11,604 nt of DNA from JBOFHT01 sp051649785 (GCA_051649785.1 JBOFHT010000073.1:1-11604); one strand, 5' to 3'. Positions 1-6,684 are shown, counted from the stretch's first letter. Program-made: numbers and translations. Notes: generated from the sequence alone by a model not told the origin.

Positions 1-58
1 TTTTTATAGGTTTTTAATTCTTTTTTTCTATTTTACGGCTTTTTATTACTTTTTTATC
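1..58 (+). terminator. T-rich tract, probable terminator of an upstream gene
   Basis: Several runs of five to seven T are spaced over about 58 bases on the + strand. Intrinsic termination in archaea needs only oligo-T stretches, without a GC hairpin, so the tract fits the 3' end of a + strand transcript whose gene lies outside the window. That gene cannot be seen, so this is inferred. Confidence 0.45.
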
Positions 59-125
59 ATCATATCAAAAAAAACTATTCTAAACTTTACAAAACCTAAT
101 TATTTTAATTAAATGGTTACTTCAC

Positions 126-157
126 ATATATTATTTATAATAATGCGAATAATATAT
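126..157. repeat. 10-bp perfect inverted repeat with 12-nt spacer
   Basis: The arms ATATATTATT (126-135) and AATAATATAT (148-157) are exact reverse complements around a spacer that contains a rare GCG. It could be a weak hairpin or a binding site. In DNA this AT-rich, such repeats also arise by chance. Confidence 0.4.
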
Positions 158-289
158 ATATATATAAAAAAAAAACACCACTCTATAAATTAATATTACA
201 TAGATAACATTCCCCTAAGAAGTTTTAAGATTACTGTGCAAAACCATAAAAAATATACTAATTAGAAAGTTATTAATGGCATAATAGTC

Positions 290-304
290 TAATATAATAT
301 ATTA
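290..304 (+). promoter_or_regulatory. Candidate TATA region of uvrC
   Basis: The tract TAATATAATATATTA is centred about 46 nt upstream of the uvrC ATG. An archaeal TATA box here would put the transcription start near 323 and leave a leader of about 20 nt. No good Shine-Dalgarno match precedes the ATG. The surrounding DNA is so AT-rich that this assignment is tentative. Confidence 0.35.
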
Positions 305-342
305 AATACCCAAAAAAGAATTAGATTAATAAAATGGTTTAA

Positions 343-2337
343 ATGTCTACTAAAGTTGAAAATCCTGATAATCTTCCATTAAAACCTGGCGTTTACATAA
401 TGAAAGATTCTAATGAAGAAATAATATATGTAGGAAAGTCAAAATCACTGCGGAAACGTGTGAAATCTTATTTTAAAGCAAAATATGACTCTCCTAAAAC
501 ATATGTATTAATGAAACAATTTAACTCATTAGAATATATTATAACAGATACTGAAAAGGAAGCACTTATTTTAGAAGCTAATCTTATAAAAAAATACAAA
601 CCTCGTTATAATATTCGTCTAAAAGATGATAAAAGGTATCCTTATATTAAAATAACTAATGAAACATTTCCTAGAATTGTAATAACTAGAAATATTACTA
701 AAAATGGGCAATATTATGGGCCATTTACAGATGTGGGGAGTATTAGGAAAAGTGTAAAATTTCTTAAATCACTTTTTAAACTTAGAACATGTAAAAATAT
801 GAATGGACCTTGTTTAAATAGTCAAATTGAGCTTTGTTATGGTCCATGTAATAATGGAATTTCAAAAAAAGAATATATGAAATCCATTGACAAAATTGAC
901 TTGTTTTTCCAAGGTAAATATAAAAAAATTGTTAGAGAATTAGAAAAAGAAATGAAGCAAGCAGCTAAAAATGAAAAATTTGAAAAAGCAGCTGCTTTAA
1001 GAGACCAAATTCTTGCAATTAATGAAATTATGGAGAAACAGTTTGTAGATTTTGTTGATAATCTTGATCAAGATATTATCTCTCTAGCTAAAAAAGATGA
1101 TAAAGCAGTAGTTGTTGTTTTATCAATTCGTGATGGGAAAATTGTAGCTAAAGATGATTTTTTAATGGCAGGAGTTAAAAATCAGGTTAATAATGAAATT
1201 ATATCTGCATTTATAAAACAATTTTATGCAAATACACACCATATTCCTCGTGAACTTGTTTTAGTTGATGATGTAAAAGATAAAGAGCTAATTGAAGAAT
1301 GGCTTTCGGATATAAAAAAAGAAGAACTATCTAAACTTAAAGATGATAGTGATGAACTTACTAACCATACCAATAATAATGGTAGTAATGGCACTAATAC
1401 CCCTAATACTACTACTAGTGATATTAGCAATAATAGTAGTAGTAGTATTAGTAGTAGCAATAATAATAATAATAATAATAATACTGATTATAACTATGAA
1501 GATAATAAAAATATTATTAAAGTTGTTATACAAGTAGCAGAAGAAGGAGCAAATCTTAGATTGGTACGTATTGCTACAAAAAATGCTGAAATAATTATGA
1601 ATCAGAAAAAACAAGTTGAAAACGCATTAATTGACTTAAAAAAATACTTAAAGTTAGAAAAGCTACCTCGTATAATTGAAGGATATGATATTTCAAATAT
1701 TTCAGGAACTAATGCAGTAGGTTCAAAAGTGTCATTTTTTGATGCTAAACCTAATAAAAAACAATACAAACGTTTTAAAATAAAAACACCAGGCCCTGAT
1801 GATTATGGAATGATGAGAGAGCTAATTTATCGAAGATTTAAAAATATGATTTATGATAATAATGGTGAGAATGCTACTAAGAACCATAATACTAATAATT
1901 CTATTGATAATGAACCAGACCTTATTTTAATTGATGGTGGTAAAGGTCAGCTAAATGCTGTGTGTAATATTTTAGATTCTTTGAATCTTGGGCATATTCC
2001 CGTTATCGGACTAGCTAAAGAATTTGAAGAAGTTTTTCTTAGAGATAATCCTAATCCAATTATCATTCCTCAAAATAATCCTAGCTTACATTTATTACAG
2101 CAAGTTAGAGATGAAGCACATAGGTTTGCAATTACATATCATAGGAAACTTCGTTCAAAAGAATTGAAATCATCAGATTTAGATAATATTGAAGGAATTG
2201 GCCCAAAAAGAAAAATAGATCTTCTGAAACATTTTGGAGATATAGAAAAAATAAAAATAGCTAGTTTTGAGGAATTAATAAAGGTTTCATCTATAAATAA
2301 AAAGATAGCTAATAATATTTTTGAATATTTTCACTAA
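343..2337 (+). CDS. uvrC: UvrABC excinuclease subunit C with Asn-rich inserts
   Basis: UvrC makes the 3' and 5' incisions around DNA lesions handed over by UvrA and UvrB. The N-terminal GIY-YIG nuclease is clear: GVY at 16-18, YVGK at 29-32, R39, E78 and N90. Four cysteines (C150, C157, C165, C169) match the cluster proposed to hold an Fe-S centre in UvrC. A UVR helical segment lies near 195-232. The C-terminal RNase H-like nuclease has the D-D-H triad at D449 (GYDISN), D531 (IDGGKGQ) and H593 (DEAHRF), followed by helix-hairpin-helix motifs (about 609-664). At 664 aa it is longer than the usual roughly 600, because of an Asn/Ser/Thr-rich insert at about 336-390 and a smaller one at about 505-525 between D449 and D531. 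All catalytic residues remain, so it should be active. The start is firm: a TAA codon sits in frame directly before the ATG. uvrA and uvrB are not in the window. Confidence 0.97.
   Translation: MSTKVENPDNLPLKPGVYIMKDSNEEIIYVGKSKSLRKRVKSYFKAKYDSPKTYVLMKQFNSLEYIITDTEKEALILEANLIKKYKPRYNIRLKDDKRYPYIKITNETFPRIVITRNITKNGQYYGPFTDVGSIRKSVKFLKSLFKLRTCKNMNGPCLNSQIELCYGPCNNGISKKEYMKSIDKIDLFFQGKYKKIVRELEKEMKQAAKNEKFEKAAALRDQILAINEIMEKQFVDFVDNLDQDIISLAKKDDKAVVVVLSIRDGKIVAKDDFLMAGVKNQVNNEIISAFIKQFYANTHHIPRELVLVDDVKDKELIEEWLSDIKKEELSKLKDDSDELTNHTNNNGSNGTNTPNTTTSDISNNSSSSISSSNNNNNNNNTDYNYEDNKNIIKVVIQVAEEGANLRLVRIATKNAEIIMNQKKQVENALIDLKKYLKLEKLPRIIEGYDISNISGTNAVGSKVSFFDAKPNKKQYKRFKIKTPGPDDYGMMRELIYRRFKNMIYDNNGENATKNHNTNNSIDNEPDLILIDGGKGQLNAVCNILDSLNLGHIPVIGLAKEFEEVFLRDNPNPIIIPQNNPSLHLLQQVRDEAHRFAITYHRKLRSKELKSSDLDNIEGIGPKRKIDLLKHFGDIEKIKIASFEELIKVSSINKKIANNIFEYFH
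1348..1512 (+). repeat. AAT/AGT/ACT triplet tract inside uvrC
   Basis: About 55 codons are dominated by AAT, AGT and ACT, including eight consecutive AAT codons (1457-1480, residues 373-380) and a run of AGT codons just before. The tract encodes a low-complexity Asn/Ser/Thr linker between the N-terminal half and the C-terminal nuclease of UvrC. Since the unit is three bases, slippage changes length without breaking the frame. Confidence 0.9.
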
Positions 2338-2345
2338 CTTAATAA

Positions 2346-2385
2346 TATTTTTTAATAGATAAAATTATACATAAATAATATGTAT
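2346..2385 (+). terminator. T-run and hairpin between convergent uvrC and pyrG
   Basis: A run of six T lies about 10 bases after the uvrC stop (2348-2353), followed by a 7-bp perfect hairpin with arms ATACATA (2367-2373) and TATGTAT (2379-2385) and a 5-nt loop. Together they suit the 3' end of the uvrC transcript. The pyrG transcript runs into the same gap from the other side, where a five-T run occurs on the minus strand just past its stop. Confidence 0.5.
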
Positions 2386-2455
2386 CTCCTAGATTTATAA
2401 GTGAAATACATATAACTTTATAATTACTAGCTAATGTATAATAACTACAAAAATA

Positions 2456-4105
2456 TTAATTTTTATTTTTAGATTGTTTATAAACAGCCTCAACAAATGA
2501 AACAAATAATGGGTGGGCATTATTTGGCCTAGATTTAAATTCAGGATGGAACTGGCATCCTAAAAACCATGGATGATCTTCAATTTCAACAATTTCAACT
2601 AAAAAGTTATCAGAGGAAGTTCCAGAAATAATTAAACCATTTTTGACTAATTCATCTCTAAATTCATTATTAAATTCGTATCTATGGCGATGACGTTCTT
2701 GGACAATTTCACTATTATATGATGCATAAGCCTTTGAATCTTTACTTAGTTCACAATCATATGAGCCTAAACGCATACTTCCACCCATTTCATTGATTTT
2801 CTTTTGCTCTTCCATTAAATCAATAACAGGATACGATGTATTAGGGTTGAATTCACTACTATTGGCATCAGTCATTCCTAAACGTCTTGCAAATTGTATA
2901 ACCATTGATTGCATACCTAAACAAATACCAAAAATAGGTATTTTATTATCAATTGCATAATTAACAGCCTTTAATTTACCTTCAATGCCACGTTCACCAA
3001 AACCACCTGGAATGAGAATTCCATCAAGTTCAACAAGCTTATTATAATCTAAGTCATTATCTGAGTCAATCCATTCAATATTTAAACCAACTTTTGCTTT
3101 AGCAGCTCCATGTTGTAATGATTCTCTTATACTCATATAAGAATCTTCCAGTTCAATGTATTTACCTATAATTCCAATAGTACAACTAGGATCTTTAATT
3201 TTAAGAGATTCAACAATTTTCTCCCATTCTTTTAAGTTATCTTTATTATTAGGATTTAAATTATTGTTATAATTCTCAGAAACATTTAATTTAATTCTAT
3301 CAAGAACAAACTGCCCTACATTAGCATTATTCATTGTTAAAGGAACTTCGTAAATTGTAGAAGCATCAGGAGTGTTTATAACTGCATTAGAATTAACATC
3401 ACAGAAGTGAGCTATTTTTCTTTTTAAATCATCATCAATTGGCTCTTGACTTCTACAAACAATCATATCAGGACTTATACCAGTACTACGTAGCTCTTTT
3501 GTACTGTGTTGAGTTGGCTTTGTTTTAAATTCACCTGCTGCATTGAGATAAGGAACAAAAGTAACATGAACAAACATTACATTGTCATATCCTTCCTCAT
3601 TTCTAAGTTGTCTTAATGCTTCTAAAAATGGTTGGCTTTCAATATCTCCAACAGTTCCACCTAATTCTACTAAAACAACATCATAATCATCATTTGCAGA
3701 TGCTTTACGAATCATTTCCTTAATTTCATCAGTGATATGGGGAATAATTTGAACACAAGCACCTAAAAAGTCACCGTTACGTTCTTTACTAATAACAGAT
3801 TGGTAAACTTTTCCAGTGGTTATATTAGATATTCCTGGAAGTTCTACATCTAAAAAACGTTCATAATGTCCTAAATCCAAATCAGTTTCCATACCATCAT
3901 AGGTTACAAATACTTCACCATGTTGATAAGGATTTAAAGTACCAGAATCCCAGTTTAAGTAAGGATCTATTTTAATTGCAGCTACTTTAAATCCATAAGA
4001 ACGTAAAATCCTTCCAATTGAAGCTGAAGTAATTCCTTTCCCAATAGAACTTACAACTCCTCCAGTTATAACAATATATTTAGTCTGATTAGTCAGAAAA
4101 ACCAT
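2456..4105 (-). CDS. pyrG: CTP synthase (glutamine-hydrolysing)
   Basis: CTP synthase converts UTP to CTP using ATP and glutamine, in the cytoplasm. The N-terminal synthetase domain shows the P-loop-like GGVVSSIGKG (15-24), HYERFLD and GTVGDIESQPFLEALRQ. The C-terminal class I glutamine amidotransferase shows PGGFGERG, the nucleophile C395 in GICLGMQ, and H520/E522 in the HPEF motif. Length (549 aa) is close to the family norm (E. coli 545). A mild Asn-rich expansion (about residues 278-288) lies in the linker between the domains. The ATG follows GGGAG with no spacer, too close for an ideal Shine-Dalgarno; a CTG at codon 4 would be better spaced, so the exact start is slightly uncertain. The gene stands alone, convergent with uvrC and separated from the next gene by 507 bp. 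Confidence 0.98.
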   Translation of the reverse strand: MVFLTNQTKYIVITGGVVSSIGKGITSASIGRILRSYGFKVAAIKIDPYLNWDSGTLNPYQHGEVFVTYDGMETDLDLGHYERFLDVELPGISNITTGKVYQSVISKERNGDFLGACVQIIPHITDEIKEMIRKASANDDYDVVLVELGGTVGDIESQPFLEALRQLRNEEGYDNVMFVHVTFVPYLNAAGEFKTKPTQHSTKELRSTGISPDMIVCRSQEPIDDDLKRKIAHFCDVNSNAVINTPDASTIYEVPLTMNNANVGQFVLDRIKLNVSENYNNNLNPNNKDNLKEWEKIVESLKIKDPSCTIGIIGKYIELEDSYMSIRESLQHGAAKAKVGLNIEWIDSDNDLDYNKLVELDGILIPGGFGERGIEGKLKAVNYAIDNKIPIFGICLGMQSMVIQFARRLGMTDANSSEFNPNTSYPVIDLMEEQKKINEMGGSMRLGSYDCELSKDSKAYASYNSEIVQERHRHRYEFNNEFRDELVKNGLIISGTSSDNFLVEIVEIEDHPWFLGCQFHPEFKSRPNNAHPLFVSFVEAVYKQSKNKN

Positions 4106-4196
4106 CTCCCATAATAGGTTAATAAAAAATTTAGATATTGAATTTGTTAATTATTGTAATTATTAATGTTATTATAATCATTGTTAATATTAATAG

Positions 4197-4216
4197 GCAT
4201 TACTTACTATTAATGC
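4197..4216. repeat. 6-bp inverted repeat upstream of pyrG
   Basis: Arms GCATTA (4197-4202) and TAATGC (4211-4216) flank an 8-nt loop. It is among the few G/C-containing inverted repeats in this region and lies about 95 bp upstream of the pyrG start. It could be part of the pyrG leader or a binding site; function unknown. Confidence 0.4.
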
Positions 4217-4289
4217 ACATTTTATTGTTTTCATTGTAATGAATAAATTTGTTATGCTTATTAATATAATTATTAGAATTATATTTATT

Positions 4290-4302
4290 AAATATATATT
4301 TA
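4290..4302 (-). promoter_or_regulatory. Candidate TATA element for pyrG
   Basis: On the minus strand the tract reads TAAATATATATTT, a fair archaeal TATA match. If used, transcription would start near 4270 and give a pyrG leader of about 165 nt. Other AT-rich tracts lie closer to the gene, so the choice is uncertain. Confidence 0.25.
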
Positions 4303-4311
4303 GTAACAGTA

Positions 4312-4332
4312 TGTTTATAAAAATTATAAACA
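4312..4332. repeat. 9-bp perfect inverted repeat upstream of pyrG
   Basis: Arms TGTTTATAA (4312-4320) and TTATAAACA (4324-4332) are exact reverse complements around AAA. The site lies about 207 bp upstream of the pyrG start, just upstream of a candidate TATA element on the same strand. This is a possible position for a regulator site; no regulator is identified. Confidence 0.45.
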
Positions 4333-4392
4333 ATAATATATTAGTTTATATTTTTAAGATATAAATAGTTTACAATTTAATTGTAGATGGGC

Positions 4393-4503
4393 ATTGTCAA
4401 AATGTTGGTTGTTAGAAAAAATTAATTAGCTAAATTTCAATTAAAGTCAAATTAATCTTAAAAAATCAATTTTAAAAATTGTAACAGCTAACAAATTGAC
4501 AGT
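4393..4503. repeat. Nested inverted repeats that could form a branched RNA or DNA structure
   Basis: The outer arms are 4393-4400 and 4496-4503 (seven Watson-Crick pairs plus one T-G pair). The inner arms, TTGTTAG (4409-4415) and CTAACAA (4488-4494), are perfect. A small AT hairpin (4467-4481) and the palindrome TTAGCTAA lie within. The T-G pair is stable only in + strand RNA. No known RNA family was recognised. Confidence 0.4.
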
Positions 4504-4512
4504 CTATGTAGG

Positions 4513-4612
4513 TGTTATTATTAATAGCAAGGTAAATAAAATTACTATTATCATTAATATTATTACTATCGCCATTATTATTAATAGTAGTAAAATATAT
4601 AGTTATTATTTA
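4513..4612. repeat. Non-coding AAT/AGT-type triplet tract after the UPF0201 stop
   Basis: On the minus strand, directly after the UPF0201 TAG (followed in frame by TAA), the DNA reads as many AAT, AGT, GAT and ATT triplets, like the coding inserts in uvrC. A 13-bp exact direct repeat, TTATTATTAATAG, occurs at 4515-4527 and 4575-4587. The frame beyond the two stops stays open for about 45 codons but has no ATG, so it is not called a gene. Confidence 0.6.
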
Positions 4613-5017
4613 CTAAAAGCTACTAGTATCTTCAACAAAGGCAAACCAGTCTAAGAATAATTCAAAGATACTATTTTTATTAAAATAAATAAAAACCTCA
4701 ATTTCCCCTAAATCACTATGAGTAGTAGAAATAAAATTAAGTTTATCAACAAAAGCAGCTTGTTTATTTAATTTAAAGCTAGCTACATTATCAGATTTAT
4801 TATATTGAATTAGCTTTCTAGCTATTAATTCCAAATTCTCTTCTTCTATTAAGTCTTTTAAATTAATTAAAAGATCTTTTTTCCCAGTTATTATAATTAA
4901 GTCGTCTTCAACTTTAGTTTCACCATTAAAAGGGAAAATATTTTTCATTGCTTTTAAAACATTTTCTTCATCTTCAGTTGGGTTGATTTTGCTTAATACT
5001 TCAATAGTTAAATCCAT
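4613..5017 (-). CDS. UPF0201 family RNA-binding-domain protein
   Basis: This small archaeal protein (134 aa) matches the UPF0201/RNA_binding family (formerly DUF54). The diagnostic stretch is PTEDEENV at about 13-20, followed by NIFP; the rest is an alternating strand/helix pattern without membrane segments. The biochemical role is not established; the family name reflects a predicted RNA-binding fold. The ATG at 5017 is preferred over a GTG at 5026, because GAGTGA, a good Shine-Dalgarno match, ends five bases before the ATG and overlaps the GTG. The UPF0200 gene ends 51 bp upstream on the same strand. The two families are also found fused as UPF0200/UPF0201 proteins in some archaea, so co-transcription and joint function are likely. 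Confidence 0.85.
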   Translation of the reverse strand: MDLTIEVLSKINPTEDEENVLKAMKNIFPFNGETKVEDDLIIITGKKDLLINLKDLIEEENLELIARKLIQYNKSDNVASFKLNKQAAFVDKLNFISTTHSDLGEIEVFIYFNKNSIFELFLDWFAFVEDTSSF

Positions 5018-5028
5018 AAGTTTCACTC
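5018..5028 (-). promoter_or_regulatory. Shine-Dalgarno site deciding the UPF0201 start
   Basis: On the minus strand GAGTGA stands five bases before the ATG at 5017. It overlaps the possible upstream GTG start (5026), which therefore lacks its own site. This supports the shorter, 134-residue protein. Confidence 0.6.
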
Positions 5029-5068
5029 AATAGAACATCTTTTTATTTAACAATACTCAGCTATTATA

Positions 5069-5611
5069 TTAATTTTTATCTAATTCCCTATTTAAAAATC
5101 TATATATTTCACGTTTATATGAATTTATATGGCCTTCATTAATAATTAAATAGTCCGAAAGCATAATAGCTTCGGCAATTCCAAATTCTATTTCTCGTTT
5201 ATCTCTTTTTTCAAAATCCTCAAATTTTGATGAATCATCTAAACGTTTACGATTTCTAACTCTGGCAAAACGAGATTTTGGTGGGGAAAATACCGAAAGA
5301 AGTTTAAAACCTAAGAAGTTTTCTTTAAAAAGCTCTACTTCATAGGGACTTCTTATGCCTTCAATTAAAAAAAGATTATTTTTGTTTTTAAGCTCTTTTT
5401 TAACTTCTTCAACACATAAATTAGCTACAACATAATCCCCACTTTCTTTTCTAAGATCAATAGCTACTTTGCCACTATCTTCATTTCTTCTTTCAGCTTC
5501 CTTCCGTATCATATCACCCATTCTAATAATAAAAAATCCTTTTTTCCTAGCTATATTGGAAATAAGACTTTTACCCGAACCAGGCATTCCTGAAACACCA
5601 ATAACTTTCAT
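5069..5611 (-). CDS. UPF0200 family P-loop nucleotide-binding protein
   Basis: This is a 180-aa P-loop protein of the archaeal UPF0200 family, related in fold to adenylate/dephospho-CoA kinases. The Walker A motif is GMPGSGKS (residues 8-15), followed by FFIIRMGD and a FLIEGIRSPYEVELF segment with a kinase-like acidic patch, then basic residues (RKRLDD) suited to a nucleotide lid. No substrate is established; archaeal dephospho-CoA kinase belongs to another family (DUF359), so naming it CoaE would be unsafe. The ATG at 5611 is chosen over one at 5674: family members begin MKVIGVSGMPGSGKS, and a strong TATA box (5650-5658) lies between the two ATGs, so the longer form would start upstream of its own promoter. 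It probably forms an operon with the UPF0201 gene; the CoA-pathway gene lies upstream. Confidence 0.88.
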   Translation of the reverse strand: MKVIGVSGMPGSGKSLISNIARKKGFFIIRMGDMIRKEAERRNEDSGKVAIDLRKESGDYVVANLCVEEVKKELKNKNNLFLIEGIRSPYEVELFKENFLGFKLLSVFSPPKSRFARVRNRKRLDDSSKFEDFEKRDKREIEFGIAEAIMLSDYLIINEGHINSYKREIYRFLNRELDKN

Positions 5612-5649
5612 AATAACACTTTTAATAGTACCAATATTCTTAATATCAT

Positions 5650-5658
5650 TATATAAAA
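5650..5658 (-). promoter_or_regulatory. TATA box of the UPF0200-UPF0201 operon
   Basis: On the minus strand the site reads TTTTATATA, close to the archaeal consensus. It is centred about 43 nt upstream of the ATG at 5611, predicting a transcription start near 5628 and a leader of about 17 nt. It also argues that this pair is transcribed separately from the upstream phosphopantothenate synthetase gene. Confidence 0.65.
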
Positions 5659-5718
5659 TTAACTTAGTATACAATATTACATTAATGGATAAATTTAGAT
5701 TAATATATGATTAAATTA

Positions 5719-5737
5719 GTATATAAAAAATTAAATT
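5719..5737 (-). terminator. Oligo-T tract after the phosphopantothenate synthetase gene
   Basis: On the minus strand a run of six T (complement of 5725-5730) lies about 50 bases after the stop codon and upstream of the next TATA box. It is a plausible archaeal terminator separating the two transcription units, though short. Confidence 0.4.
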
Positions 5738-5776
5738 AATAAGTATTCTATTAGTTATATATTTACTAGATTATAT

Positions 5777-6622
5777 TTAAAAATTTCTAATAATCTTTAA
5801 TGAATCATTGAGATTTTTCTTATTTGAAAATCCTTTTAAGTCAAGATTAGTTTTATATTTATTATTTTCTTTATTGTTATTAAGTTCTTCAATATCTATA
5901 ACTTCATTAATATTCCCAAATTCTCTACTATTGATAATTTCCTCATTATTTTTCTTTTTAATATTTTTTACTTCTTTAATTAATAAAGGAATAGCTCTTA
6001 CAATATTATCAATAATTGATAAGTCTGCCATTTGGGCTGTACGTGAAAGAGGGTTTAAATCAATAGCAATAATAAATTTTCCAGCTTTTTTAAGTAATTC
6101 ACATCTATCTCCATCTTCAAGTGCTACTAAGACCAGTTCTGCATTATAAATTCCATTTTTACTTGCTGTAGCTCTAGGGCTTTCGATTCCATTAATATAT
6201 TTTAAATCTTCATTATTTGTTCCTAAAACTTCAACAAAACCTTTCTTAACAAGTTCATGTTTTTTTAACTTTGATTCAATAATAGCTACTCTATTAGGAG
6301 TTCTGTAAAATAAGTTTATTTCAACTTTAGAATCTGTCAAATAAGCTAATTCTATTATTTCATCTGCAACTAGTGCTGCTACATTTCCATTAATTGAAAT
6401 AACCGTATTTTTTTTATTTAAAATAAGTTGAGCACCTAGTTTTATAGCTATTTTTCCAGGATTAGTTGTTTTTTCACCTAAAAGATAATCAAAAGTTTCG
6501 CCCCTACCATGTGCAATCATTCCAGAATCTGCTAAAATTCCTTCTTTGTAGGCTTTCTTGATTTTTTCCCTTTGAATAAGTGATTCATAACGAGGGTGAT
6601 TTTTAGGTATTTCATTTGACAT
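5777..6622 (-). CDS. 4-phosphopantoate--beta-alanine ligase (archaeal phosphopantothenate synthetase)
   Basis: This archaea-specific enzyme joins 4-phosphopantoate to beta-alanine with ATP to give 4-phosphopantothenate. With pantoate kinase it replaces the bacterial PanC/CoaA route to coenzyme A. Family hallmarks are HPRYESL (9-15), HGRGE (38-42), PNRVAII from 109, IESPRATAS from 146 and DLNPLSRTAQMADLSI (188-203). The conserved core ends near residue 220. A Lys/Asn/Glu-rich segment (about 222-262) precedes a short ending, KKNLNDSLKIIRNF, that resembles the usual family C terminus, so the extra length (281 aa against about 260) is probably a low-complexity insert. It is transcribed alone or at the head of a minus-strand cluster; the following UPF0200 gene has its own TATA box. 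It shares a divergent promoter region with the prepilin peptidase. Confidence 0.93.
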   Translation of the reverse strand: MSNEIPKNHPRYESLIQREKIKKAYKEGILADSGMIAHGRGETFDYLLGEKTTNPGKIAIKLGAQLILNKKNTVISINGNVAALVADEIIELAYLTDSKVEINLFYRTPNRVAIIESKLKKHELVKKGFVEVLGTNNEDLKYINGIESPRATASKNGIYNAELVLVALEDGDRCELLKKAGKFIIAIDLNPLSRTAQMADLSIIDNIVRAIPLLIKEVKNIKKKNNEEIINSREFGNINEVIDIEELNNNKENNKYKTNLDLKGFSNKKNLNDSLKIIRNF

Positions 6623-6684
6623 TTATAAATATCCTTAAACTTTTTTAGCTATATTATGCAATTAAAAAGATTAATACTATCTAT

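Larger units (their letters stand above)
1..342. other. Intergenic region upstream of uvrC
   Basis: No credible gene is visible in these 342 bases. The first 60 bases carry repeated T-runs on the + strand, the kind of tract at which archaeal RNA polymerase stops, so they probably end a + strand gene lying left of the window. Further in are a 10-bp inverted repeat (126-135 with 148-157), an AT dinucleotide run (about 152-166) and a run of ten A (166-175). The last 60 bases should hold the uvrC promoter. The stretch 205-250 is slightly less AT-rich, but no RNA gene could be recognised there. Confidence 0.6.
4106..4612. other. 507-bp non-coding region between pyrG and the UPF0201 gene
   Basis: No convincing gene lies here. 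From the pyrG side it contains a GCATTA/TAATGC hairpin (4197-4216), an AT-rich candidate TATA (4290-4302, minus strand), a 9-bp inverted repeat (4312-4332), a larger nested inverted-repeat structure (4393-4503) and a triplet-rich tract (about 4513-4612) directly after the UPF0201 stop. It should hold the pyrG promoter and the 3' end of the UPF0200/UPF0201 transcript. Its length and number of inverted repeats are notable beside the short gaps elsewhere in the window. Confidence 0.6.

Noticed and set aside
1224..1614. Leu/Ile-rich open frames on both strands over the uvrC triplet tract
   Set aside because: They are frame shadows of the AAT/AGT/ACT repeat, which reads as hydrophobic residues in other frames; uvrC itself has full domain support across the region.
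4504..4575. 23-codon minus-strand frame starting ATG GCG ATA, giving a hydrophobic peptide (MAIVIILMIIVILF...)
   Set aside because: It comes from the alternate frame of an AAT/AGT-rich tract, exactly as the shadows in uvrC do, and has no Shine-Dalgarno site or family match. It is too weak to call a gene.
5069..5611. Naming the UPF0200 gene as dephospho-CoA kinase (coaE)
   Set aside because: The fold is related, but the archaeal dephospho-CoA kinase belongs to a different family, and UPF0200 has no established substrate.
5612..5674. Longer N-terminus for the UPF0200 protein from an ATG at 5674
   Set aside because: The extra 21 residues precede the family-typical MKVIGVSGMPGSGKS start, and the likely TATA box at 5650-5658 lies inside them.
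5469..6149. Plus-strand open frames opposite the UPF0200 and phosphopantothenate synthetase genes
   Set aside because: Both lie antisense to genes with clear family motifs and have the hydrophobic, Ser/Leu-rich composition of antisense reading of AT-rich coding DNA.
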